The notes under the pieces: model-generated | What the model was told of the DNA's origin: nothing | Database searches by the model: none | Seen by the model: only the letters and a program-made list of their open reading frames with translations | Translations under genes and position numbers: made by a program | Source: Rosellinia necatrix | Taxonomy: Eukaryota > Ascomycota > Sordariomycetes > Xylariales > Xylariaceae | Length of the DNA: 64,000 bases | NCBI GenBank assembly: GCA_021209875.1 | Contig: JAGYVD010000011.1 | Span: 372,001-436,000, forward strand | Direction: 5' to 3' | In this document: piece by piece, positions 1 through 12,620 of the stretch | How positions within the stretch are numbered: the stretch's first letter is position 1 | How the letters are laid out: each line of letters opens with the position of its first letter

Positions 1-684
1 AAAATATTTTTATTTATAAATAAATTAAGATATAAAACTAAATATGAAAAACTAAATAAAAGCGAGAAAATAAAATAAAAAGCTTAATATTTATTATAAT
101 AATATATATAAAACTAGAAATTAATTTATAAAAAAATTAGATTTAAAACACTTTTATAAAAACATTTTTTTTAAAACAAATAAAAGTTTTATATTTTAAA
201 AATTATAAAAATAAAATATTATATATTATATATATAGCTATAATATAATGATATAAAACTAAGTTATTAAAAACTAGTTTAAAAAATTAAATATATTAAA
301 ATAATTTTATAAAAAAAACTTAAAAACTATTTTTTAAAACAACTTATTAAAAAAAATATATTTATAAAAATACTTATTATATAAAAAAACAGTTATAAAA
401 ATAGTTTTAATAATAAAATAAAAATAAGCTTTTATGGTTTAAATAAATATGAATATATAAATTTAATAAATTTTTTTTAAAAGTTTATAAAAAAAACTGG
501 TTACATAAAAAATCTAAAAATAATAAATATGTTTTAATTAATATATGCTATTATATTTATAGCAACTTTCTTTTAAATAATAATAATAATTAAGATATAT
601 TTTAATTTAAATATTAAATAGTTTAATATAATATTAATATTTTAAAATATTTTAAAAAACAGCAAATTTTTATTATATATTTTG

Positions 685-925
685 TGATGGCTGCAATAAC
701 GGCAGTTGGAGCGATGCCCCACTATACCTATGTATTGGGAAGAAAAACTAAGGTTGAAGAAAAGAGAAAACTACATACAGGGCCGACGGCCGGAATTCCT
801 ACTTGTACATACTACTGGCCATTCACTACGTGACTGGCCTACCTACCGCATTTACCATTCCACACCTGTACCTGCCCAGCCAGGTGGCCAATCAGAGATC
901 GACTGGCCGGTTGGCCAGCCGGCCA
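685..925 (+). repeat. Less-eroded copy of an inverted repeat pair
   Basis: This island of near-normal composition begins TGATGGCTGCAATAACGG and includes GGGCCGACGGCCGGAATTCC. It matches the reverse complement of 4721-4955 over its whole length, with the second copy changed at many C and G positions to T and A. The two copies face outward at both ends of a 4.27-kb interval, as terminal inverted repeats of a DNA transposon would, but two unrelated insertions in opposite orientation are equally possible. Near the 3' end the word GGCCAATCAGAGATCG occurs twice (about 886-901 and 921-936). I see no target-site duplication. Confidence 0.7.
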
Positions 926-3235
926 ATCAGAGATCGCCATCATGGCTGTGGGCCATGACATATTTAATATTAAATAGTTTTAACTAATAAAAAAAAGTTA
1001 TATTATTAAATAAAGCTGTATATAAATTACAAAAACTTTTATTATTATAAAATAAAATTTTTTTAAGTATTTTAAAACGCTTTAAACTAATTATATTTAC
1101 TAAAAAACTATATTTATTTTATATTTTAAATTATAAAATATTTATTTTATTTTATATAAAGAATTTTTATTTATATATAAGAAGAAATAATAAAAAAATT
1201 AGCTAAAAGAATTATTAACAGGATTAAAAAAGTTTAAAATTTAAAAAAAACCAAAAAATATAGGTTAGTTTTTAAAAATTAAATTAATCTATAAATATAT
1301 AAAAAAAACGATTATATTAAAATATAATTAATATACTAGAAAAGTTACAGCTTGATTTAATATAATTAATAACGCTTAAACTATAAAATTGTTATTTTTG
1401 TATAAAAAGCTATTAAAACATATAAACCAAGTTTTAAAAAAAAAAATTAAAATATATTTAAAAAAATGAGTTAAATATTTTATATAATAATTATAATATA
1501 ACAAAATATAATATTTATAATTATATTATTATTAAACTATTTTATAAATTTAAGCTTAAATTATATAAAAACATCTAACTAAATAATTTATTATTTATAT
1601 TATATAAAGTTTTAAAATTATATGTAAAAAAAAAATTTAATAATTTAAACTGTATTAATTATAAAAAATATATTATTTATAAATAAAATAAAAACTAGGC
1701 GTTTTTAATAAAAATATATTATGTTCACAGGTAAAAATATAATTTTTTAAAAAGCTATTAAACAAAATATAATTTTAATTTTTATTATAAACGCTAAAAT
1801 AATTATTATATGCTATGTAACTAAAAAAATAATAATTTTTAAACAGTTTTTTAAAAATTGTATTTTAAACTTGAAAAAAATATAAATGATTTATTTAATA
1901 TTTAATAAATAAAACAAATTTCTTATAAAATTTAAATATATAAACATATAAAATATATAGCTTTAATAAAAATATTAAAAAAGCTTATTTATAATAAAAT
2001 ATTTTTTGATGAATTAAATATTAATAAATCATTTTATAAAAAGCTTCATATAAACATAGTTTAAACATTTTAAAGTTTTGTTTAATTTAAACAATTTATG
2101 TTATAATATTAAAAAAATTTCAAAGCTGCTAGCTTAAACTTTTAATAATTAAATAAAAAAATTTAAAAAATAAAAATATTTAAAACTTTTTAGTTTTATA
2201 TCTTTTTCAAAAAAACGTTTTTTTTTATTTTGAATTTTTAGCTGGATTTTTTAAATTATTATACTTTGAAACATATTAAAAAAACCTTTGAAAATTAAAT
2301 TTTAACAACCTTTTTAAATAATATTTAAAAATTTGAGTTATATAGTAAAAGCAAGCTAAAAAGCTGTAATAAAATAAAAGCAAAAAATTTAAAAAAAATA
2401 ACAGATAAAAGAAAAACCGGCAATGAAAATATAAGCGTTAAAAATAGTTAAAAACATGCAAAGAATATAAAAATCTATAAAAATAAACGTTTTTAAGGCT
2501 ATAATATTTATTTTTTTATTAAAATATTAAAAATTTCACACAGCAAAATTTTAAGATTTAACATAGTTTATTTTAAATTAATTAATAATTCATAAAAACT
2601 TATCATAATTATTTATAATAATATTAAAAATAAAACAAAAAATATAAAAATCGTTTAATTTTTAATTAAATATATAAAAAGCTAATTTTATACTATTTGC
2701 TATATATTAATTAATTAATTAAAATATATAAAACAAAATATCAATTAAAAAATATTTTTATATTTAATAATATAATATTAATATTAATTATGATATAGAA
2801 TAGTTTTATAATATAATTTATTTAATTAATTAATAAATATAACGTTAATATAGCTTTAATAAAATATTTTTGCATGATATTTATAAGTTTTAAATATAAA
2901 TAAATAAAATAAAAAATAATATTAATAATAATAGAGCAGCGTTATTTAGTATATAATAGTTTAAATTAAAAATAATACATAAAAACCATATATATAACTA
3001 TATAAAATTTAATATTTATAGTTTAATAGTATTAATAATAATAAAGTTTTAAAAAATATAAAACGAAAGGTTTTTAAAATTTAAATTTAAATTTGAATTA
3101 AATAAGCTTAATAAAAATAAATTTAGAAGAAAAATATTAATAATATAAATTAGCTTATTTTTTAATTTCATATATTATATTTAAAATATTATTTATAATA
3201 ATATAAACAACAGGAATAATAAAAATAATAAAAAT

Positions 3236-3355
3236 AGCGTTAATAGCAGCAGCAGCAATAAAAAGAGCAGCAGCAGCAGTAAAAACAGCAGCAGCAATAA
3301 AAACATCAGCAGTAGCAGCAGCAACAGTAGCAGCAGCATAAATATAAACTTAGCA
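3236..3355 (+). repeat. Imperfect AGC/CAG trinucleotide microsatellite
   Basis: Runs of AGC units (three to five in a row) are separated by AATAAAA-type spacers over about 115 bp, inside DNA that otherwise holds almost no C or G. The spacers look like decayed repeat units. No reading frame through it is long enough to suggest a gene. Confidence 0.8.
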
Positions 3356-4720
3356 GCAATAAAAACGCTTTTACTAATTATTTATAATAATTCTTAATAA
3401 TTTAAAAATAAAAATAATAAAATTTATAAATTAATATAATTATAATAAACCTTTAAAAGTATTGTTTTAATAAATATATATAATAAATTTGTTAAAAAAT
3501 AAAAACATGTTTTAAAATATTAAAAACAAACTATATTTTATATTAATATATAAAAAGTTTAATAAAAATGTATAAATAAAAAAACTATATATAGCTTATG
3601 TATTTAAACTCAAAAAAAAAATCTTTAAAAGATAAAAAACTAAATGCTAACTTATATTTAAACTATTAATAAATGATTAATTATATTTAAAAGCTAATAA
3701 AAAAAAGGCTCTGTTTAATTAAAATATAAAATAATAATATAATTAAAAATATAAATTTAAAAAAAATACTTTTCTTAAACATATTAATATAATTAAAAAC
3801 AAGCTATTTATAGCTTTAAAAAAACAGCCGCGTTATATAATTTTATTTTTATTGCATTATTACATATAAATAAACTAATTATATTAATAAAATTTATATA
3901 TTATTAAAATATAAATGTAACAATTTATGAAAAAATATTTAAAAAAAAAACTAGTTCAAATAAAACAATTTAAAAAAACAATTAAAAATAAAACTATAAA
4001 TTCATGCATAAATTAATTAATTTAGAAAATATATGATAATAATATAAAACAGCTTAATAATTAAGCTAAAAAATTTTATTTTGCCAGTTTTTTAACTAAA
4101 ACTATAAATATATAAAATATAGTTTTAATGCTATATTTACAATCGTTACACGTTTAAAACAAAAATTATTTTTAAAATTATTTTTATTATATAATTAATA
4201 TATATAAATACCTGTAGCTTATTATATTAATAAAAGCTTTTTAACAAATTTAATTATTTATATTAAATATTCACAGAGTATTACCACGCTTTTAATAATT
4301 AATAAATCTTTTTATAGATCGATCTATACTTCTGTTAAATATATTTATTAAAACATATAATAATAATAATATGCTGTAAAATAAAATATAGGTAAAATTA
4401 TAAGTACAGCATAAATAATATAATAAATAATTTAGTTAAAAAATAAACTAAATAAAAATTAACTCATGAACGTAATAAATAAAAACTAAAAATTAAAAAC
4501 TTTTAAATTTTAATTAATTATATACATTAAAACTATTTTTTTCCTGCTTAAAAGTGTTATTTTAAAAATTATTAGTTCAAGCTTTAAGTGTAGCAAAAAC
4601 AACTTAAAAAAATCAGCTTAATATATTTTTAGTTTTACGCGCAGCTAAAAACTTAAGCGGAGTTTTTTTGCAGAAAAAAGATTATTATAGCTTAAAGCTA
4701 TAACAACGATTTTTAATTAA

Positions 4721-4955
4721 CTAGCTGGCCGCCCGGCCAGGCGATCTTTGATTAGCTCCTTAGCTAAAGCAGGTATAAGTATAAAATAATAAATATAATA
4801 ACGTAGTTATATAATAAATAGCTAGTAGTATATATAAGTAGAAATTCTGGCCGTCGGCCTTATATATATATATATTTTTTTTTTCAACTATAGTTTCTCT
4901 TTTTAATATATAAGTATAATTAAATCTTTTTAACTGCTGTTATTACAGCCATTAC
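4721..4955 (-). repeat. Eroded copy of the inverted repeat at 685-925
   Basis: Read on the minus strand this copy follows the 685-925 copy, for example GGCCGACGGCCAGAATTTCT against GGCCGACGGCCGGAATTCCT. The differences are dominated by G-to-A and C-to-T changes, as RIP produces. It marks the right end of the possible 4.27-kb inverted-repeat element. Confidence 0.7.
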
Positions 4956-5029
4956 AATAATTATAATAATTTTTATAATAATAAGTTTTATCATAATAAT
5001 GTTGATAACAATAATAATTAAAATAATAT

Positions 5030-5800
5030 TTATTTTTCTATTTTTATTTTTATTAAGTTTTTACATATGAAATTTTTAGTAAATTTTAAATTTTTATTAA
5101 CTTTTTATTAATCTTTATTAATTTTTATTATTATTTAATTTCTTTTCATTTTTACTTTATTTTTATGTATATTTTCTTTCATTTGTATTTTTATGGCATT
5201 TTATTATTATTTAATTTTTATGGCATTTTTATATATTTTATTCAATTCATATTATTATTTAACTTTTATTTAATTTTTATTTAATTTTTCTGGTTATTTC
5301 ATTTTTATGTATTTTTCCTTTAATTTTTATTTTTATTTAGCTTTTATCATTATTTAATTTTTATTTCATTTTTGATTAATTTTTCATTAATTTGTATTTT
5401 TATGTATATTTTATTTAATTTGTATTTTTATATGTATTTTACTTCATTTGTATATTTTATTTAATTTTTGTTTAATTTTTATGTCCATGTAATTTTATTT
5501 ATATTTTGTTTAATTTGTATTTTTATTTATATTTTATTATTACTTAATTTTTTTTTAATTTTAATTTTTCATTAATTTTTCATTAATTTGTATTTTTATG
5601 TATATTTTATTTAACTTGTATTTGTATATATATTTTATTTCATTTGTATATTTTATTTAATTTGTATTTTTATATATATCTTCTATTTAATTTGTATATT
5701 TTATTTAATTTTTCTTTAATTTTTATTTTAATTCCATTTTCATGTCATTTTTATTTAATTTTTCATTTAATGTTTGATTTAATTTTACTTAAACATATTA
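5030..5800 (+). repeat. T-rich degenerate tandem repeat
   Basis: About 770 bp are built from variants of words such as TATTTTATTTAATTTGTA and TTTTTATGTATATTTTATTT, with the plus strand heavily T-rich. The 100-codon open frame from 5644 to 5946 is a by-product: its translation is only hydrophobic F/L/I/Y low complexity. It is probably a degenerate minisatellite rather than a coding region. Confidence 0.65.
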
Positions 5801-7514
5801 CTTTTTCTAAAATATTTTTATTAATAACTATAACCTTAAAAAGAGGTTTTGTTTTAATTCTTAGTAAAGCTTTCTGTTTATTAACACTTATTTTTATTTT
5901 TTATATTTATAATTTTTTATTTTTAAAAAGCTTCCTAATTTTATAAGTTATTAAATATATATTTATTTTTTAAAATTTTTATAGTTTTTATTTTAAAATT
6001 CGATTTTATTTATATGTAAAAAGCTTTATTATAAAAACTAGGTTTTTTTTTTAATGCAAATTCATTTCATAAGTTTATTATATTTTATTTACGATTTAAT
6101 TATTATATTAATCCTTTACACAATAAAATTTAGACTTTTTTAACAGGATAAAACTTTAAAAAAAAATAATAAAGTATTAATAAAATATGTTTTTTTTTAA
6201 AGTTTTTTGTTTATTTTATATTAATTTTAATATTAATGCATTTAAAAACGGATTTAAAACTGTTATAACTAGTTAATTTTAAACTAAACAAATTAATAAA
6301 AGTTAATTTACTATGTTTTTGTTTTTTTTTTAAATTATTATTTAAGTTTGTTTTAATTATTATATTAATCGATTTATTAATACATTATAAACGTTTAAAC
6401 TTCTTAAAACAAAAAAATTTCATTTAAAAATTTATTATAAACAAAACTATTTTATTTATATTTTTTTTTATTAATATTTTTATAATATTATATTTAAAAA
6501 ATTAAGCTTTTTATAATTAAACTTAATTATAAAAGTTTTTTAGCTTGTGTTTATTATTATTTAATATTAATAAACTTATTTATTGGTGTTTTATAAAATA
6601 TAAAAAAAATATTTAAATTATAGAATTTATAAAACTTCGGTGTAATTTTTATTATTTGGTTATAATATTTTTATAAAACATTTTTTAATTAATAAAAAAT
6701 CTTTTATTAAATTTTATTATAAGTTTATTTAAATATTTGTTTTATTTTGTCTTGTTTTAATATTTTTTTCAAAATAAATATAATAATAATAAAAAGAATC
6801 TTTGTATTAATTTGATTATAAGTTTATTTTTGATATTTTTGTTTTGTATATTTATTAAAATATTTTCAGGAAAAAGTATAAATATAAATAATTGTTTTAT
6901 AAACTTTACTACAAATTTATTTTTTTTTTTTTAAATATTTTTAATAACATTTTTAAAATTAAAGAAAATTAAAATAAAAATAGTTTAAAAATTTTAATAT
7001 AAGCTTGTTATATTTTTAATTAATTATTTATTTAAAGAATTTTATTTATTATTTAATTTTTGTTTTATTTTATATTTTTAAATTTAAAACTTTTATTTAT
7101 TTTTATAAAATAATAATTACAACGTTTATTAATTTTAAAATTATTTAAGCTATATTAAATATTTATATATTAAACTTAAATTTTAATAAAATAGATTCAA
7201 ACAACATACAATATTTTTATTATTATATTAATTATTAATAAACTATATTATTTTATAATAATTTGATTTATTAATTTAAAAATTAATAACATAACTTAAT
7301 AATAATAAAATATTAGCTATTACAGCTAAAAAAAATTATTGCTATATAAAAACTAACTATCAAAAAAAACCGGTTATAAAAATAAAAAAGCTGGTTATAA
7401 TAAAAAATATAAAAATATTAATAAAATTTATACGCGATAAAAAAAACTAGTTTTAATCCTTATTATTCATTTTAATAAATCTAATTATTAAAATTTCAAA
7501 GATTTTAAGCTAAA

Positions 7515-7760
7515 AAATCCCGTGTTAAAAAATCTTAAGCTAAAAAACTTTAAGCTAGAAAATCCTGCGCTAAAAAATCCTCCGTTAAACAATCCTGCGT
7601 TAAAATATCTCGCGCTAAAACATCCTGCGACAGAAAATCCCGCGCTAAAAAATCTTGCGTTAAAAAATCTGGCGTTAAAAAATTTTAAGCTAGAAAATTT
7701 TACGTTAAAAAATCCTGCGCTAAAAAATTTTAAGCCAAAAGATTTTAAAGCAAAAACCCT
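7515..7760 (+). repeat. 15-bp minisatellite (pentapeptide-periodic)
   Basis: About 16 units of a 15-bp motif close to AAAAATCCTGCGCTA lie head to tail. Because the period is a multiple of three, the plus strand stays open (7522-7797) and would encode five-residue units of the type LKNPA, LKNLA and LKNFK; the minus strand is open too. Units keep CG dinucleotides in DNA that has lost almost all others. I see no start context, flanking exon or homology that makes it a gene, so I call it a minisatellite. Confidence 0.8.
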
Positions 7761-8808
7761 AGCTTCTTTATTTAAACAAATAAATAATAACAAATAATAA
7801 CGAAATATTAAATAAAATTACTTGTTATTACTACAGCTCAACTTTTTTAAAAACTTTATTTATATTTTTTTTTAAATATTAAAATTTATTTAAAATAAGT
7901 TTTTTAGTTTATATAAAATTAATATATTTTAATATTTTTTATAAACAAAACATTTCAAAATATTTATATGTTATAATTTAATTTTAATTAAATTTTATTA
8001 CTAAAAAAGAGCCTCTTTTTACTCAATATAAAAAATTATTCCTAATAACACCAGCTAAAAATTTTGTTTTTAAGCTTTAATAATTAAAGCTTTAAAAAAA
8101 GCTAATAAAATAGTTTTTATTTTTATATTTTTTAATAACTTCATATAAATTTATATGCAAATTATTAATTTAGTTTGATTTTAATTATAAACTTGAATAT
8201 AATTTATAACCGCTAGATTATTTTCACAATTAAAAATATTAAGCTAATATTTAATATTATATATGTTATATAATCTTATAACGTTAATTTATTTTTAAAT
8301 AAAATTATATTTAAAAATCTTAATATTATTTCGCCCGAAAATATATATTTTATTTTAAAAAAACATAAATAAACAGCTGAAAAAGTCGCCAAAAAAATAG
8401 CTAAACTTTGCTTTAAAAGAAATCTTATATTTTATGAAACTTTAGCAGAAAAACTAAAAGCTGCTGTTCAAGTTGTATAATAGTTTTAATTAATATATAT
8501 ATTAATATATAAATAGCGTTATTATTAAAACTAAAACAGTATTATAGCTAAATTAAAATTAATAATAATTATATATTAAATTAGTTTATAAATTATATTA
8601 ATGTTTTTTTAGGGTTATGAAATTATTTAAAATATGCGTTAAATCATAATTAGTTTAAAATTACTATAAAAATTAAAACTTTTGTTTTAATTTGTTTTTA
8701 TATCATTTATTTTAAAAAAAAATTAAATTTATATTTTATTATATCTTAATCTTAATATTTCACCTTTTTCTTATAGCTTTTTATTATCAATATTTATTTA
8801 ATAATTCA

Positions 8809-8922
8809 TATAACAAAACGCAAGCCGCATAGTCAGTCTATCCGCACGTTTAGTTTTTTCTACTTGCAACTGTTATTTTTTTCACAATTTTTATTACGCT
8901 TATAAGCTTGCTTTAAGCTGTT
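8809..8922 (+). repeat. Direct repeat copy 1 (114 bp)
   Basis: The segment starting ATAACAAAACGCAAGCCGCA and ending near GCTTGCTTTAAG has a second copy in the same orientation at 12505-12620, 3.7 kb away. Shared landmarks are TCAGTCTAT, TTCTACTTGCAACT and AAGCTTGCTTTA. The copies differ mostly by transitions. They may be ends of an LTR-type element or two insertions of one family. Confidence 0.65.
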
Positions 8923-11900
8923 AATTTCTTTTATAAAAAATTACTTATGGTTGTATTTTTATTTTTTAATAGCTTTTTACACAAACTTTTTTCTTTTTCT
9001 TATTACGTTTTTTATAACAGAAATTAAATATAAATAAAAACGTGTAATTTTATATTTATATTTTATGTTGATAAAAAACTATATTAAAGTAGTTTTAACT
9101 ATATATTATAAAACTTTTAAACTTTTATTTTTTAAACTTGCTAATATATATAAACGATATAATTAAGTTAATAAAACTTTTTATATAATATAAACATATA
9201 AAATAAATAATATATTTCTGCTTTAACTAAAAGTATTAAAAATCTAGGCTTTTAATATTTTAAAACTTTTAAAAATATTAAAAAAATACTTTAATATTAT
9301 TATTAATAAAGTTTTAAATTTTTTAAAAAACGGTTTTTAAAAGATTATTAATAATCAAAAATTAAAAATATTTTTTTTAAAAATGTATTTTAATTTAAAA
9401 TGATAAATAAAAAAATATTTTATAAAGTTATTTTAATATATAATAAAAAGAAAACATTTTAAAATATTTATAATTATATAAATAAAGATAAAGCAGAATT
9501 ATAACCTGTTTTAAAAAAATCTTAGTTAAATATAAACTATAAGCAGGCAAAAATAAACTGTTTATTTCTGGCTTAAAAAATATAGCAGCACTTAATAAAG
9601 CTTTTGCCAATGTTGCTATTTATTAAAAAGCTAAAAAATTTAAAATAAATAAACTTATTTTTAAAAACTTATATAAGTGTATAAATAAAAAAGTCGTAAA
9701 AAAATTAAACGTTAATTTATATATTTATAAAATATTATATAATATATTGTTTTAAAAAATAATATATGAATAATATTTAAGCGTTAAAAAAAAGCTATTT
9801 AAAAGTTTTTAACAAAAACCTAAAAAAACGCTTTTTAAAAAAAACCTAGAGTTTTAAAAAACGTTAAAAAAATTAAAAACAAACTTGAAAAATAAAGTTT
9901 AAAAAAAAAGTTAAATATAATATTTTTTTAACTTTTTTAAACAATATTTTAAACAAGTTATTAAATAATATATAAATTAAACTTTTAATTAAAATGCTTT
10001 TAATTATTTTATTAAGGTTTAGTTTAGTTAAAAAGTTTATATATTAAATAAAATATTATTATTTTTAAAATAAAAATGATTTAATATTAAAAGTTAATAT
10101 TTTATTTATACTGCTAAAAACAATAAACAATTTAAAAACTTAATATAATTTTAAAACTAAAATTAAATAAAAAGCTAGAATTAATAAACTATTTATAAAA
10201 CTATATAACTTAAAACTTAATATTTTAAAATAAACAGTTAACTTAAGAAATATAAAATATTATATTAAATAAAAATTAAAAAAAAAACAGTTTAAGCTTA
10301 TAAAACAGATTAATAAGTCTTGTAATATTTTTTTTTGATTTATTAAAATAAACTAAAATTAAATAATATATAAAAATATTTATAAAAATATAAACTTTTA
10401 ATAATAATATTTAACAAAAATTTAAAAATAAGAGTAATATTTTTAAACTAATATTATAAAAATTATAAAAATATTTAAATAATATAAAAATAACGTTAAA
10501 AAGTTATAAGAACTAAAGCATTTATTTAAAATAATATTATATAAAACAAAATTAAAGCTTTTATTAATATATTATTAAAATACCTGTTAAGTTTTATTAA
10601 ATAAAAAAGCTTTTTTGATCAAGCTAAAAATTATAAAAACAAGTTTTCTATGTTTATAAAGTTATTTAAAATTTATAAAAACTTTTTATTTTTAAACTTA
10701 TTATTTTTATTATAAAATTATTTATAACCTAGCGATTAAAATTTTATTTAAACATTTTAAAAAACAATTAATAATAACATATAAATTATTATATTATTAA
10801 AACAGGTTTATATAACGTTATTATTTTTAGTAATATAATTATAACATATTTTTTAATAATTATAAATATAATAGCATATTATTTTAATATTTTTTAAAAC
10901 TAAATAAAAAATATATAAATATATAATATAAAAATATAATAATTCACGCTATATGAAACTATATTAAGCTTAAATAGCAGATAGACTTGTAGATATTATT
11001 AACAACTATTTTATATTTAAATACAGCTTAAAATATTTTTATTAAAAAAAAAACTAGCTATAAAAATAGCCTGCTTTTTTAATATTATTAACTTTTATAT
11101 AATAAAATATAAACTATATATTAAAAACTATTTTAATATTTTATATAATAAGTATTAATAAAAATTAAAAAGCTTGTTAAACTTGCTTTTAAATTACTTT
11201 ATATATAAAAAATAAAAATATTAAATGAAATTAAATTTAAACTGTTTAAAAAACTATTTAATTCTTTTAAAAAAATTTTATAAACTTCAGCGCATTTTAA
11301 ATAATTAAAAAAAAACACGTTTATAAAAAAACTTTAATAAAAAGCTACGTTTTTATTAATAATAAAAACATATTTTTTTACTATTAAAAACTTTAAACAG
11401 ATTTATTTTATGAAAAATTATTTTTATAAAGTTATTATAAATTAAATTTTAAAATATATAACTAAATGCTAAAAACACCGTTTTAATAAAAAAAAAAATT
11501 TAAATTAAAAATTTCTGTTTATTTTAAAATTTTATATAAATAATATATAAAATAATATTAATTTAAAAATAATATGCTAAACGATATAAAATATTTAAAA
11601 TTTTATAAAAATAATATTTTTTAAAGCATTTAAAAATAAAAATATAATCATGTTTTAAAAAAACTTGCTATATAAAAATTTATTAAAATTTTTAAATATT
11701 ATTTTATTTAATATTTAAATTATAAAACAAATACTCATTTATTATTAAATTTATTACTGCTAGCCAGCGTTTTTTATAAAAACACTGCTCTATATATTTA
11801 ATTAAAAACTTTTATAAAACTTAAACAAAAAAAATACTTAAGTTTTTACGTTAATAAAATACTAGTTTTAAAAAACGTTTTTTATAAATAGTTCTGCGCT

Positions 11901-12333
11901 TTAAAATAAATTTTAAAAAAATTGCATTATAATTAACAATTATTTAAGCGCTGGTTTTTTTTTTTTTAAAAAAAGCCCGCTAAAAAATTTTATTTTAAAA
12001 GTTTTTTTTTTAATAAAACTAAATAAAACAAATGTTTTTAATTTATTTAATATATAAACAAGTTTTTTATATAATATTAAAATTTCCTATATATATATAT
12101 ATATAAAATAAAAAGTTTTATATAATTTATTTAATATATATATATATATTACTTTAAAAAAAGTTACGCAGACCTATTTATATAAATTATTTTAATATAT
12201 TATTAAAATATATTAACTAAAATAATATTTCTTTGTTTAAATATTAACTTAAAGTATTATTATTATATAATATATAACTTAAACCTTATTATTTATATAA
12301 GTTCTAAAAATATATTTAATAATATATTTAATT

Positions 12334-12504
12334 CTATAGCATATATAAAGCTCTGTAAACTTTACACAGCAGATTACACCTGCACGCACACGTTATATAA
12401 CCTAAATCCCCGACCAAATTCAAACATAAATATAGCCAGTCCAGAAAAACAGCCTCAGGCTGTCTATATAAAAGTAGAAAACTAACCACTAAAAAGTTAA
12501 CCTG
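12334..12504. other. Less-eroded island next to the second direct repeat copy
   Basis: About 170 bp have near-normal C+G content, with words such as ACACCTGCACGCACACG and CAGCCTCAGGCTGTC, and run directly into the repeat copy at 12505. The 61-codon minus-strand open frame that includes it resembles no protein I know. It is probably an unrepeated, and therefore less RIP-mutated, part of the same element. Confidence 0.4.
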
Positions 12505-12620
12505 TATAACAAAACGCAAACTAAATAATCAGTCTATATGCACGTCTGGCTTCTTCTACTTGCAACTCTTACTTTTTTCGCAATTTCTATCACGCTTGCA
12601 AGCTTGCTTTAGGCCCTTAA
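12505..12620 (+). repeat. Direct repeat copy 2
   Basis: This is the partner of 8809-8922, beginning ATAACAAAACGCAAACTA and ending AAGCTTGCTTTAGGCCC. It keeps more G and C at the end (CACGCTTGCAAGCTTGC) than copy 1, which reads TACGCTTATAAGCTTGC, so copy 1 is the more eroded one there. Confidence 0.65.

Noticed and set aside
7515..7760. CRISPR array
   Set aside because: Units of 15 bp are contiguous without spacers, and the organism is a eukaryote; this is a minisatellite.
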